64,000 bases of DNA from Heterobilharzia americana (taxonomy: Eukaryota; Platyhelminthes; Trematoda; Strigeidida; Schistosomatidae). Every line of letters starts with the position of its first letter. Within the stretch, counting starts at the first letter, position 1. The notes under the pieces were generated by a model that did not search any database, had not been told where the DNA came from, and was given only the letters and a program-made list of their open reading frames with translations. Shown here piece after piece: positions 10,170 to 23,889 of this stretch. A program made the translations under genes and the position numbers. Location of the stretch: positions 53,786,140 to 53,850,139 of the forward strand of contig OX104127.1 in NCBI GenBank assembly GCA_944470555.2, given 5' to 3'.

Positions 10170-10730
10170 ATTACACTGTTTCTCTGATAATTTTATGACA
10201 TAATCTTCGAGAGATTATCACAAACCTGATTACACAACAATGTTCAATATACACTCTGAGGTGATTACTTCATTCCAGTTCAGTAGCGCGTCATTTAATC
10301 TCGTCTATATGACTTAGTGTATAGCACTTCATTATAAACGTAACTAAGGTTCTCTACTCTTTAAACCTGCCTAGCAGTGATTTCGTCGCTTTACCCGTGT
10401 ACTAGACATCATAATCATTTTATGGTGTTCAGTAAATCCACTTATTTTGTCAAGCTGACATATTTTCTGTTTAGTTAAGTCGGTAGCTTTGAATACCACC
10501 CTAATTCCTTAGATGTTAAGAGTCCTACAAAAAGTTTCTGATGTTCTTTTCTTGACACAGTAACACTATAGAAGTCCTTAATTCCGTCTTATCTTCTCTC
10601 CAGTCACTATTCACACTACCACTAATTGTAATATCATATTGTTCATCTTTGAGTGATGAATGAATTCTACTAATCGTGGCTGGATGACCGATGGTAATCA
10701 GCCACAAGTTGAAACTTCATTTAACCTTTT
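10170..10730 (-). mobile_element. Possible second PLE remnant
   Basis: 10440-10570 resembles 30640-30770 and 63715-63830 on the minus strand, where the conceptual product recalls the LRPLGI-type block before the GIY-YIG domain. A C-terminal PLE part lying directly upstream of an N-terminal part would fit the tandem arrangement known for PLEs. Similarity is weak. Confidence 0.35.
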
Positions 10731-11230
10731 AATATCGAATGATCCTCACAGTGTAATATGCAATCGATAAGTCTACTGCCTAAAAATCGATTACCACCTT
10801 TAACTAAGTAACGTGACATTCATAACATAGGAAAATTTCCGACAGAAAAAATCCAAGTGTTTCATTTGTTTGAAAACAAGTTCGAGTTTCCTCTAATCCA
10901 AATATTCAATCTACATACTTTGTGGAAAAGAAAGTCACTTTGATGGTTACATTCAGGCAACCAATGTGGTTACTATTACCTAGGGGAATGTCTTTATTAT
11001 TGGTACATTACTCTGGTGATATAAGTACGATGTTTTATGCCTACAAGTAATTTCCGAGATATTTCTTGGTTTCATTTCACAAGCAAGTGACAGACAAACT
11101 ATTCTTAAAAGTTACCCCCTATTTTTGTGCTCCACCAATATATCATACTTCCTTATTGACTGTACCTTTAAGTAGTTGCATCCTCTTGGCATCTTACAAG
11201 CATATTTGCTGGTGGTCTATACTTGTCATA
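10731..11230. other. Intronic sequence, nothing recognised
   Basis: Non-coding intron sequence between exon a and exon b. A 71-codon plus-strand frame at 11066-11281 has no recognisable motif. Confidence 0.5.
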
Positions 11231-12590
11231 TTTCTTCACCTTAGGGTGACTTTTGACACTGTCGAACTTGAGATGTTGTAGCAGTGTCTGACTATGTAGA
11301 GAGTACCGAGCAAGTAGACAACGCTAATCAAAGCTCTCTACTCAAATTCAAGCAGCCATGTAAGGGCTTATGCAGAGTTGTTATCAGAACTGAAGACAAC
11401 TAGCGGTGTCCGCCAAGGATTTCCACCGTCACCGTTTCTACTGAACTTCGTTATAAAAGTACTAATGGACATAACCTTAGGTGCGTCTGACGTCACAGGA
11501 ATTGACCTACTCCCTGGAAATCATCGGACTGACTTGGAGTGCGGAGACGAAATTCTCCTGCTAGGTGACGTTGACAAAATTCATGGCCTTCTGAATGCAG
11601 TCAGTACAAATCTGAGCATGTTTGGCGTGGGTTTTGCTGACACCTGTCCAATGCAAGATGATACACCAGGACTGGTCTGCAACCAATCCTAGTTTAATTA
11701 TAGGGTGTGAAGTGATGAAATATATCGACCACTTCATCTTACTCATTTGGGGAGTTGGATCAGCTCAAACAGTCTGGTCGCCGAAGAGATAGCTTGGACA
11801 CAGAAGGCCAATCTACCATTTGCCAACTTGTGTTATCTGTGGTGCTGACTGGCGAGATATCCGATTACCTGTTAAAGTACAGGAATACTGTGCTACAGTT
11901 CGTTCTGTCCTGTTATACGGTTGTTAGACATGGCCGTTAGAAGTAGAAGACATGAAAAGGTAACAGAGTTTTGACCACAGGTGTCTTCGTATCGTCGCTC
12001 ATGTACGGTGAAATCACAGTATCAGCAAAGTTGTGGTCAGGTGAAAGGTACTGGTCAAGGAAGAGAAAGCAGTCGATGAGATTGTGAACTCCAGTCAACT
12101 GTGATGAATTGGTCATGTGTTGCACATGCCGAGCCACCCGCAACCTTGACGTGCGGTGCTGGAGATAGCTGGATCGTGTTGAAAGAGGGTTCGTGGTGGC
12201 CAGAGTGAGGTGTGATGTCAGTGCACGAAGTCTCTGACTGTTTGAATGAACCATGTAGGGAATGTCGACCACTCAGCTGGGCTCCTCAAGACGACAGCAA
12301 TCAGGATTTGATGACTCTAGATAAAATAGTGAAAAATAGTTCACAATGGAGCAAACGTACTTGCACTTCGATGTCTTTCAAAGCTTGAATGTATTGATCA
12401 GCCCTAATTTTTTAATTGTTTCTCATCGCATACACATTTGTCTACGTTGATATCAATCTTTCTCCATTCACTTGTTCTTCCATGTTGCTATGAAGTGTGA
12501 CAACTTGAACTAACATACTTTTGTAGTAATAGTTTCTACATTGATTTTGTTTGTCTTGGTAAAGATGTAACATTTCTCTTTACAAAATGA
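11231..12590 (+). pseudogene. CR1-like retrotransposon, reverse transcriptase and 3' part
   Basis: The plus strand encodes SGVRQGFPPSPFLLNFVI (RT motif B region), then LECGDEILLLG at about 11536-11568, which aligns to the LEYADDIVLFG motif C. The catalytic YADD has become CGDE, so the enzyme would be dead. Later pieces match the LYGCETWP and HVLRMP blocks with stops and shifts. The 3' region resembles 48380-48830 and 54650-55200. Confidence 0.75.
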
Positions 12591-12659
12591 TACGGTGGTG
12601 AAAAATTCTTTGATCACAGCGTAAATTACATCTATGTGATTCCCCTAGACGTTAACTTA

Positions 12660-13660
12660 TACCTAGCCAGCCAAACATTTTCCGACTCCATCCATCCATC
12701 CAGATCAACCTAGGACCAGACATTACTGCGTAACGCTCCGAGTTGCCACACATCATATCAGTACATCAAGTAAAATGGTAGTGAGGCGCAAGATGAAGAT
12801 AAGAAAATTCAGTCGAAAAAAATATAAAGTACGAAAAGAGAGAAACGAAGAATGAGAAAATGGTGAGACTCGGTATAGCGTCGTTAAGTTGAGGATAATA
12901 TGTGTATACATCTGCGCCACTGACATCGGTTCTGAGCCATGTGATCACCTAGAGTCTGCAACCACTGCTTCCTCTTGTCCCGCGGACCCTAACCAACTAG
13001 TCAGCATCACCCTACATGGCTCAAACCAACAGTCAGCGACTTCGTGCATTGGTGCCATGTTTTAGTCTGGCCACCTCGGCCCTTTTTGCAGCCTGGACCT
13101 ACTTCGGCCAACATTGTGTGACGAGGCAATCGGTGGCTAGGCAGGCATACGTAGTATGTGTCCCAACCATCTCAGTTGATGAAGGTTCACAACCTCGTCA
13201 ACTGATTTACCTCTACTCCCTAAGACTCTACACCTGACTCCTGCATTACTCACGTGGTGACACCATGGAATATGGCCTAGCCTATACTACGAAGGCAACG
13301 GTGGTCAAACACCTGAAGTCTTCTCATGTCTTGCACCTTGAATGGCCATGTTTCACAGCCATAGAGTAAAACAGAGTGTACTGCTGTGCAGTACAGGCGA
13401 CCCTTAATAGACAAACGGATATCAGGGCGGTGCCATAGGTGGCGTAAGTTGGCAGAAGCCAGGCGAGCCTTTTGTATAGATTTTGCATAGATTTTGTCGG
13501 CCACTGAGCCATCAGGGCTGATCCTACTTCCCAGGTAAGTGAAGTGGTCAACACACTCAACCACCGTTGAAGACCAATGGTGGAGTAACAATTTGGATTT
13601 GTGTTGTGAGAAACGCATCCCAAACATTCTCGAATTGCCACACCTTCCGACTATCCAAAA
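12660..13660 (-). pseudogene. CR1-like retrotransposon, C-terminal RT part and 3' end
   Basis: The minus strand at 13277-13627 reads FGMRFSQHKSKLLLHHW, then VDHFTYLGSRISPDGS, NLRHLWHRPDIRLSIKG and LLYGCETWPFK. These are the conserved blocks after the RT catalytic core in schistosome CR1-like elements. The untranslated 3' part runs to about 12700 and is preceded on the plus strand by a short CCAT run. The central part between 13140 and 13280 is shuffled relative to other copies. Confidence 0.75.
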
Positions 13661-13999
13661 ATGATACTCTCACTATCTCTATAGTAGTTGCATATATGTC
13701 TTAAGTGAAGAAAAATTATGAATTATATACTTCCTCGTGTACATTTCAGAATTTTGACCATGTTCTTTTTAAAATGTTAGCATACTTTCTTCTAACCTAA
13801 AGCTTCCAGTAAAACTAACGGTAGAAATATACTAATGAAATACTGTTTTTGCTTGTATCCTTCTCTGAATAACCAATTACGATCATTTGTGTTCTAGTTA
13901 GCTTTTTGAGTATGTGGTGAAGATCAACTATTATTCCACGTGTAGTCAATAAGATGTGGTAAAACTTCCTTCCAACTTTGAGTTTTGTGGGTTTTTGTT
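13661..13999. other. Intronic sequence, nothing recognised
   Basis: AT-rich intron sequence without a recognisable repeat or frame. Confidence 0.5.
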
Positions 14000-14195
14000 T
14001 ATTTCAAAATAGTATTCATCGCGGAATGACATCATTTGGAGAGCTGTTAAACGTCTGGGTGTGCTGGGAAGCTGTTTTGTCCGAGTATATGACTGCTCAG
14101 CAGCGTGCACACAAACCTCCAATATAGATTAAACCCAAGACCGTCAGATTTCGTAGCGAACATGTCACTATTAGACCACTGAGTGGGAATCCATT
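14000..14195 (-). mobile_element. Type B SINE remnant
   Basis: It follows the B order: gtattcatcgcgg, gacatcatttgg, gctgttttgtcc, gactgctcagcagcgtgcac, then a degenerate tRNA-like head ending in ccactgagtggg. Confidence 0.6.
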
Positions 14196-14521
14196 CATTA
14201 ACTTAAACATTTAAAGCTTGAGAAATATGAATGAAATCAAACGATTTATTTATTATTATTATTATTAGAACATAAGCGTGGTACAGCTACGGGAATAAAA
14301 AATGCGCCACACAAAATGATATAACAACATTGTGAAGACATAAAGTGAACAGAAGTGGATAAATTAAAAAGAAAAACAGTAACAATGGAATGTTTAGAAG
14401 GGCAGTCCAGTAAGATACATGAGAAACGAAACATTTCTTACTTTAAAATAGTTGAAGATAGAAGGAAGCTACAGCATGATTGCCACTGGTTTCCATTCTG
14501 ATAACGTCTCAAGTCACAGAA

Positions 14522-15321
14522 TTGCGTGATCCCTCAGACACCAATCACACACACACACAATCGTCATGCATCAAAAGACATCAACCCACTACAACTATCC
14601 TGCATCCCACGACACCACGTCATACACTCATCACCACTCCACCTCGTTCATACAGTCCCACACGTAACAAACAATGAACACAGCATGCAAGCCATTGCGA
14701 TGACATGTGTAGCACATGTCAAAGTCACTGAAGCCGGTGTCCCCAGATGCCTCCACTCAGTGAATCACGACCTCAATCTCAATCTTAACCAAACACTCTG
14801 TCACACCTCAGAATTACTCACATGGTGTTGCCACTGAATACGAACAATCCTAAGGAGACAACGATGATCGAACACACAGAGTTGTCGCACATTCTTAGCT
14901 CGGAGGGGTCAGGTTTAGCAGGTGTAGAGTAGAACTGTTCACACCGAAACATTGTAAACCCGACCTTTTACGGTAAGAGACTAACGTCACGATGGCACCA
15001 AAGTTGACCCAGATTGACGTATGCCAATATAGCCTTCGATATACAGTTGCGAATTTCACCACACACCTCTACCACCACTCACACAACTACCCAGATACAC
15101 CAACTTCCCGACTACTTCCAATGCTTCATCACCGAGGGTCAGCTCAGGCACAGGCTACTGCCAATCTTACAAGACCACTACTTTGTGCTTCGATGATACA
15201 AATCACATTGATTGAATGATTCTAATCAAATAAATTGAATAACAAATTACAAAATGAATTTAGGTTGCCTAAATCCTGTTTATTTCGGAACTGTGAAGTA
15301 ATGCGATTAATAAATTCCATG
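14522..15321. repeat. Left arm of 0.8-kb inverted repeat around exon b
   Basis: This 800-base segment is the reverse complement of 17501-18299 with only scattered single-base differences; I estimate well over 95 percent identity from the stretches that I compared by eye. The family is not clear. Part of it (ttactcacatggtgttgcc through gatgatcgaacac) recalls the 3' region of the CR1-like copy at 13245-13310. Short open frames in it are not conserved motifs. Confidence 0.9.
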
Positions 15322-15600
15322 TGATGAAAACGTGTTCATCTGTTACATGAAGCATAAATTGTTTATTGTCTTGTAGAATGTAGATGTGAACCTGAAGATA
15401 AGTCAAGCTGTTTTCAATTTTCAAAAGTAAAGAGTCCATTCTTTTAGTCACTTTACTGAAAAGAGGATTGACTAGCTTTCTGTTAGCTGGATTATGACTT
15501 TATGGGTACTGCAAGGTCACTTGAAACTAGCTGGTAGGGTTTAGGGAGTTAAGATGGGGGTTATAATTAGTCGTTAAGGTGTACAACATAATACTCAGGC
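15322..15600. other. Intronic sequence between inverted-repeat arm and SR2 copy
   Basis: Nothing recognised. Confidence 0.4.
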
Positions 15601-16092
15601 ATACTCCGGGTTTTCAACACTAAGTCGGTCAAGCCAGTCCTTCTGTGTGATGGCTGAGAGACTTGGCGCGTTACAAAAAGCATTTCCAACAAACTATGGA
15701 CATTCATTAACAGCTGCCTACGCTCATCCGATACTGAAGGTCAGATGGCCAGAAAGAATGAGCAAGGAGGAACTCTGGCTGGCTGGCAACAAACCAACCA
15801 ACCAACAACCCATCGGCAAACAAATATGCTGAAGAAGAAAACGGAGATGGATTGGACACATACGGAGGAAACCATATGGAGACAGGCCTTTGAGTGGAAT
15901 CCAAAGGGGAAACAACGAGTTGGGTGTCCAAGGAGAGGGTGACATGGAGGAGATCATGTGAGGAAGAAATGAAAGATTGTGGGCAGTCGTGGAGCCAGGT
16001 TGAGAAGACTACAGAGAAGAGAGTGAAATGGTGATGTGCTACTAAAGCCCTATGTTCCACTAGAAACCCAAAGGACAAAGAATAATAATTTG
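15601..16092 (+). mobile_element. SR2/RTE-type retrotransposon, 5'-truncated
   Basis: It runs from ccgggttttcaacac (the FNTNVKTVLLY-equivalent region) to aaacccaaaggacaaagaataataa. The GGCT site has three units (15774-15784), followed by aaccaacc. The C-terminal frame pieces VRWPERMSKEELW and the QICRRKRRWIGH-like block are visible in different frames. Confidence 0.8.
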
Positions 16093-17233
16093 AGACAACA
16101 AATCAAACAAAAGAAGACACCTGTCCCCTTATAATTACCCTCCTAAATTAATTGTTATGAAAACGGGACAATAGTTTCCAGACAAATAAATAAAAATATT
16201 AGCAGCATTGAAAAGAAGGAGCCTGATAGCTTCTAAGATGTTCCCGTCCAGGGAAAGCGTCTTGGAAATGTTGCTTAAGATCATTAATATAGCTAGGAAT
16301 ATAGTGGTATTCAAATCTTCAAACTCTGAGAAACCAGCTTTATGGGATGAGAGATTCTGCTGAGCCGACATAACATGACAACTTGATGTGTCCAATCCTT
16401 TTTAACGGTTCTCAGGTGCAGCATGTAGATCTAAGGAGCTAGCCAGGGTCGTTAAGTCTATCCAAGGACAGAACAGTAAACAAGTTCGGTTTGCATTCCA
16501 GTTATTTGTGTTCTGCATTTGCCACCGCTATTTCTTCAAATCGTTAAAGGATTCCAAAGTCACCAGATTCAAAGGACTGGTGATTAGATAACCTTTTAAT
16601 GTCACTAACTTCCTAGAGGTAAGAGGCGGTAATAACACAGTGGGAAATTTTATGTCTCACCTAACTTATCTTCTCACACCCAAAATGTATAACACGGGTT
16701 TGGAGATAAAGGACATACACTCTTCGCTAGTGTCTTATAGATTGTCTGATCTTCAATAATGCACTGATATCAAATTGATTTAACCATGAAATCGCTGACT
16801 CTTCTTTGATCTATATACCTTTCTTAAGACGGATATAACATTTTTTTACTTAGTTTGAAGATGCATAGCAGACTAAATCAACATAATAACTTTCGTTTAA
16901 GAGAATCAACTCTTCTGAAATGTATCCGATTACATTTCTATATGAAACAGACCTATGCAAATATAACTAATACTTTCGATAATTTAAACTAACTACTCGT
17001 AAGTAGTGTAAAACAAAACACGAAATACGCTTTGTTTGTTACCCATTAGTTAATACCATAATTGGCAGCGTTTTAGTTACCTCATGCTGAGCATCCAAGG
17101 GGTACATTCTGTTAAAAAATTGAACTATGAAATACCAATTACATATGCAAAACTCTAGTCGATGTTAATTGCAAGAATTTCATTGTATCCATTAGACTAA
17201 CAAATTTTTTTGAATAATTTATCATCTTTTCAG
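16093..17233. other. Intron upstream of exon b, nothing recognised
   Basis: An 86-codon minus-strand frame at 16135-16395 shows no family motif. The rest is AT-rich, and the last bases end in a usable acceptor, ttttcag at 17227-17233. Confidence 0.5.
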
Positions 17234-17454
17234 TACCTTCAATACCTGCTGAGTTCAATAATTGATCAACTACTTGTTATTGAAGATGAATTTGAGATTG
17301 ATCCATCAAGACTAGGAAGTTTAAACGATTCATCAAATACGCCGAACAATCGGAGTTCATCACAAGCTATATTAGAAAGAAATCGTACAGCTCTGTTGAA
17401 ACATGTTGGATTGATTTGGCAAAGAATTGAATCTAGTCAATGCAAGCTGCCTAA
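17234..17454 (+). CDS. RasGAP gene, exon b (RasGAP domain)
   Basis: It encodes 73 residues plus two bases: YLQYLLSSIIDQLL, then EFEIDPSRL, NRTALLKHV and IWQRIESSQCKLPK. This matches the RasGAP domain between the arginine finger and FLR motif, including the EVDP-equivalent EIDPSRL, which in SynGAP and DAB2IP follows the LYES helix. The exon starts in phase 0 after the acceptor at 17233 and ends in phase 2 before GTGAGT at 17455. The split codon (aa|g) restores Lys and continues ELRDVF in exon c. A variable Ser/Asn stretch (SLNDSSNTPNNRSSS) takes the place of the shorter loop in vertebrates. The exon sits between two 0.8-kb inverted repeats. Confidence 0.95.
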
Positions 17455-17500
17455 GTGAGTTTGTTGTACACTTCTGATAAATTATAATTATTATCCATAT

Positions 17501-18299
17501 CATGAAATTTATTATTCGTATTACTTCACAGTTCCGAAATAAGCAGGATTTAGGCAACCTAAATTCATTTTGTAATTTGTCATTCAATTTATTTGATTAG
17601 AATCATTCAATTAATGTGATTTGCATCATCGAAGCACAAAGTAGTGGTCTTGTAAGATTGGCAGTAGCCTGTGCCTGAGCTGACCCTCGGTGATGAAGCA
17701 TTGGAAGTAGTCGGGAAGTTGGTGTATCTGGGTAGTTGTGTGAGTAGTGGTAGAGGTGTGTGGTGAAATTCGCAACTGTATATCGAAGGCTATATTGGCA
17801 TACGTCAATCTGGGTCAACTTTGGTGCCATCGTGACGTTAGTCTCTTACCGTAAAAGGTCGGGTTTTCAATGTTTCGGTGTGAGCAGTTCTACTCTACAC
17901 CTGCTAAACCTGACCCCTCCGAGCTAAGAATGTGCGACAACTCTGTGTGTTCGATCATCGTTGTCTCCTTAGGATTGTTCGTATTCAGTGCAACACCATG
18001 TGAGTAATTCTGAGGTGTGACAGAGTGTTTGGTTAAGATTGAGATTGAGGTCGTGATTCACTGAGTGGAGGCATCTGGGAACACCGGCTTCAGTGACTTT
18101 GACATGTGCTACACATGTCATCGCAATGGCTTGCATGCTGTGTTCATTGTTTGTTACGTGTGGGACTGTATGAACGAGGTGGAGTGGTGATGAGTGTATG
18201 ACGTGGTGTCGTGGGATGCAGGATAGTTGTAGTGGGTTGATGTCTTTTGATGCATGACGATTGTGTGTGTGTGTGATTGGTGTCTGAGGGATCATGCAA
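17501..18299. repeat. Right arm of 0.8-kb inverted repeat around exon b
   Basis: Reverse complement of 14522-15321. It starts only 46 bases after the end of exon b. The conceptual 75-residue frame MAPKLTQIDVCQYSL occurs in both arms with two substitutions; it has no known motif. Confidence 0.9.
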
Positions 18300-19139
18300 C
18301 ACATGTGAACGGGCATTTTCTTCATCTTGGTGAGTAGCAGTGGAATCTAGGACAGTGATTTGCACATAAGTCTTCACCGAAGATCATCATATTCCAACAG
18401 ATATCCAGACTTCGGGTCATCTTACCACATAAATTTTGTCTAAAATCCCAGTTTACTTGAAATTACATTCATACACATTTATGCAGCATTCGATGATGTA
18501 TTCAAATACACTTTCGGCTGATCAGTGCATAAAGTTTATTGCTTTTACATTCTACCATCAGATATCATGAAATATGACCTTTAAGCTAATCTGCCTACAC
18601 TAATCTGATTGAAATAGTTCTATTGATAATTACTGAACATAATATACGCTGAAAATCTCACCAATAAATCGTACATACCTAATGTTAAGAGATTTACACA
18701 TGAATGAACGAAATTTTTGCGCTTAGAAATGAAATCTGAATGAAGTCTATCTCTTTGACGCATATGATTCATTTAGTAAGATTAGATTCCATTCATTGTA
18801 AATTAAACAAATCACTGATGTTAACAACAAAGCTCTTTTGAAAGATAAAATGCTCGAAACCAGTACGATGTTTAGTGGATTTACTAGACTGAGGATATGT
18901 TATCATGTGCAATAAAATAGTATACCCAGAAAATTGTTTAACTAGGCCACTTACTGACTGGGTGACTGACCTTAACAAAACTTCATTTGGCATATAGTAA
19001 GCTTCTAAACAAAGGTGAAAAACATCTTCAGAGAAAGATCTTAAACTCAATAGAAAGAATAACAACTCAGTTAAAGGTCTGTTACAATGAATTATCATCT
19101 ATGAAGGTTTCAGAGCAATTTACTAAAGCTCAACAATCT
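18300..19139. other. Intron 2 sequence, nothing recognised
   Basis: It holds a 101-codon minus-strand frame at 18793-19098 (SEDVFHLCLEAYYMPNEVLL within it) without recognisable domain. No splice or family support was found. Confidence 0.4.
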
Positions 19140-19500
19140 GTAATTATACTAGGTGATGGTTGAATATGAAGTGAAAAATTTGCATCACTGCCAGATTCAA
19201 AACATCAACCACTGGGTAACCGGTCTGATGTTCTATCAACTGAGCTACGAGGTCCGAGTGCTGACCACATTTTTATTTCACTGACTAGACAACCAATGTG
19301 AATACAATCAAACGTTAGTAACTCATCACAAATTCACATAGTAGTCGGGCAAAACCCATGGTGATTGGAGTGAAATAAAAATATGATCGAGCAGGTAACC
19401 CCATGGTCACTGGTTCGAATCCAGCCACGGTCTTAATTTCCATTTCATCTTCAATCATCATCCAGTATCAATACTAGTCTGCCAAACTACAGCTATCTCA
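19140..19500. mobile_element. Type D SINE-like repeats (tRNA-like within inverted flanks)
   Basis: It contains gtgatggttgaatatgaagtgaaa at its start and catttcatcttcaatcatcatcc near its end, inverted relative to each other. Between them are tRNA-like segments, for example aactgagctacgaggtcc on the minus strand and ggtaacc...ggttcgaatcc at 19397-19423 on the plus strand. The same order occurs at 23890-24110. Confidence 0.55.
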
Positions 19501-19659
19501 GATAGTCAAACGATAGTCCGTAAATAATTTATCAGCTGGGCTTATTTCCCGTATCTTTTTATTGCACGACTACTTCGGGATATTGGAGAATATTTATAAC
19601 TCATGAGGATAATTTTGATGGTATATATTCTCTGAATTAAATGATTTAATCATGAAACC

Positions 19660-19770
19660 TTCATTGATTTTCCAGACAACATCATCATCTGAAGTTTGTA
19701 CTGATAATGTTGTCTAGAATGAAAATGAAAGTTTCACGATGAAATTATCCAGCTCAGAGAACACAACTAA
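19660..19770. mobile_element. PLE terminal motif pair
   Basis: ccagacaacatcatcatct at 19672-19690 and the inverted gataatgttgtctagaatg at 19704-19722 face each other. The same terminal motif is found beside PLE copies at 29985, 39045 and 44782. Confidence 0.45.
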
Positions 19771-20337
19771 TTCATTTTCCAGAATATATAGATATTGTAC
19801 AAGATACAAAATACAGTTTTGACACAGCAAAGGCGTTACTGTACAGAAAGCTAGAGAAATGTCAAAAATACGAACTTTTCGAAGTAATTTATTAGGTGCT
19901 ACTAGAGAACGACTGATTTGCAATACTCGCTATTAACTTATATCAGAGATAAGAAGTCTTGAAAGTGCTTGAGAAAGGCGTATCGTATTGAATGATAAAT
20001 CATTGTTATAACCAGTACAATCATGTCTCTTTCAATAGATTGATATACAAGACTTCTGAACGCTTTTACTGAGATACACAGTGCTGTTTACACAACTAAA
20101 CAGACTAAAGATTTCATTTAGCAGTAACTCAAAGGCTTCTTCTCTCTAAAAGCACATCATCAGTAAGAGAGAACTCTAAGATATTGAAGTGGTTACCTCT
20201 GTCCCCAAGTAATAGGCAAACAAATTGTCTCTACATAAAGCATTAGATATTTTAATGTTGTTGTTTTTTTAAAAATACTGTATAAATGAATTAACATAGT
20301 GTTGTTTTTCTTTGCAACATAATTGTCAAAAATCTAG
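19771..20337. other. Intron 2, 3' part
   Basis: Nothing recognised apart from a T-rich stretch before the acceptor atctag at 20332-20337. Confidence 0.5.
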
Positions 20338-20775
20338 GGAATTACGTGATGTCTTCATTACACTGGCAGCTGTTATCGAAGCAACACATGGCGTTCAATC
20401 AGCTGCTCATCTAATTTCAAGTTGTTTATTTCTACGTTTTATCTGTCCAGCAATACATGGTCCAGTATTGTTCGGTTTAGCTTCATCTATACCAGAAAAT
20501 AATCGTATATCTAGAAATTTGACATTAATAGCAAAAGTTTTACAAATTTAGCTAATTTAACATTATTCGAAGATAAAGAACCTCATATGAAAGCATTGAA
20601 CTCATTTGTTGAACAAGAAATTCCAACAATGTACAAATTTCTTCGATCTATTGCTTCAGATACGGATTCAAGTTATCAATCATCAACTACTTCTGATTGT
20701 CATGAATTCATTGAGTTGGGATATGAATTTGCAAAACTTACTCAACTGCTCAATATGTACATTAGTAAAATTAAT
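20338..20775 (+). CDS. RasGAP gene, exon c (RasGAP signature), single-base frameshift
   Basis: It encodes the second half of the RasGAP domain: ELRDVF, then the signature SSCLFLRFICPAI (20419-20454), FGLASSIPEN, and RNLTLIAKVLQ. Here the frame hits a stop at 20549-20551. One base later in frame, NLANLTLFEDKEP, EQEIPTMYKFL and LGYEFAKLTQLLNMYISKIN follow without a break. The family reads KVIQNLANF at this point, so one A appears to be missing from the run 20544-20546 (caaattta instead of caaaattta). With that base the exon phase (2 in, 0 out) is exact. A consensus error in the A run is the simplest reason; a true null allele is possible. The donor is GTAAGT at 20776. Confidence 0.95.
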
Positions 20776-20814
20776 GTAAGTTTCTATTTGCGATTATTTT
20801 TATGAAATAAAACA

Positions 20815-22769
<1,955 letters not shown>

Positions 22770-22794
22770 ACTACCTGTTGTGCAAGAAGTGGCT

Positions 22795-22985
22795 ATCCTT
22801 CCTCTGTGACATAGTGGATAAGGCCTCGGTGTTTGAAGCAATGGATACGAGGTTCGAGTCTCAGTGGGAACAACAGCATTTATCACTGGGGTGCAGGTGC
22901 ATCCAGCTGACTAGTGAATCCCAAATAGGACGAGACGCGTGTCCTGGATTCTTCTGCTAGCCACAACCAACCAAATTATCATAAT
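22795..22985 (+). mobile_element. Sm-alpha SINE with dead hammerhead
   Basis: tRNA-like head (agtggataaggcctcgg, B-box-like GGTTCGAGTC at 22851-22860). The hammerhead core reads CTGACTA, losing the catalytic G8, and GACGAGAC in place of GACGAAAC. Confidence 0.7.
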
Positions 22986-23129
22986 AAACATCTCCAGAAT
23001 TTAAAGGGTACCCTAGCAACTAGTGAGATAGCCAATTACATTCCTTTATTTTATGGGAAAGTACCTTCCCAGGCGAAATATCGAAGCCTGATTGGTCACT
23101 TCAGCAGTTGCTGCGGTGGCCTTTAAAGT

Positions 23130-23480
23130 TAATCTCGGAATACATAAATTAGGTTTGAAAATTTTAACTGCTTGACTTCTTCGATGTTTAGTAGTCGGAG
23201 CCGCACAAGCTTAGATTATTTTGATGGGACTTTTAAAATATTAGTAACAGGTTTTGTCAACCTTATGCTCAATATTTATTAAATGGGTGAATATTGAGCT
23301 TTTGATGGATTTCATTGTTCTTTTGCCGAACCACGCTGGACAGTGTTCAATGAAACGATGATGGATTTTCCGAGCCGTTCTACCTACGTAATTATCTCCA
23401 CAGAAGCAGTTAAATTTATAAATGCACATAGATGTGGCCAGATTCGGAAGTATATCCTGCAACTGCATCAGCTATGCAAA
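23130..23480 (-). pseudogene. Penelope-like element, GIY-YIG endonuclease fragment
   Basis: The minus-strand frame 23241-23468 reads MCIYKFNCFCGDNYVGRTAR, then IEHCPAWFGKRTMKSIKSS and THLINIEHKVDK. This is the PLE GIY-YIG nuclease: CIY and YVG stand for GIY and YIG, with the catalytic Arg of GRT present and the CFCG Cys pair typical of PLEs. It is truncated upstream, so no RT is left in this copy. Confidence 0.8.
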
Positions 23481-23564
23481 TCTTACTGGCGCGAAACACC
23501 ATACATTTGAATTAAGTTAACCATATTGGTATCAAATGACTGTACTGAATAATTTGTAATTGTA

Positions 23565-23605
23565 AACGTAACGCCTGATGAGGTTTTGCCGAAACTACAT
23601 ATTCG
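23565..23605 (+). ncRNA. Hammerhead-like core of PLE type (candidate)
   Basis: CTGATGA at 23575-23581, then ggttttgcc, then GAAAC at 23591-23595. This is the invariant core with a minimal GG/CC stem II. I could not find a convincing stem I and cleavage triplet, and its strand is opposite to the neighbouring PLE frame. A related, more degraded copy is at about 26785-26820. Confidence 0.3.
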
Positions 23606-23889
23606 CTTCAAACTCTATCTTCTAAGCATGTATTTTACACCTCTCTTCATACTTCCATACAAAACTTTCGATCTGGAATGCTGATCAAGTGGTTATCCAT
23701 AGAAGTTCTACCAGTAGTTTACCTATGAAAGCTTAATTAGCCATATTAAAAAGATTTTTATGTATATTAAGGAATAACTGGTTGCATACAGGTGCTGTGT
23801 AAGGCTTGAAAAAATTAGATAAGTTGTAGTGAATCAAAATCCAACTTTTCTTTGCTAAAAATGTCAAAACAGAATTTTTCTAACGGTTT

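Noticed and set aside
14522..18299. Inverted repeats as the terminal repeats of one transposon
   Set aside because: A conserved RasGAP exon with correct splice phases lies between the arms, and no common target duplication is visible at the outer borders.
18793..19098. 101-codon minus-strand ORF in intron 2 as a nested gene
   Set aside because: No recognised domain, no start context or splice evidence, and it lies between repeats.
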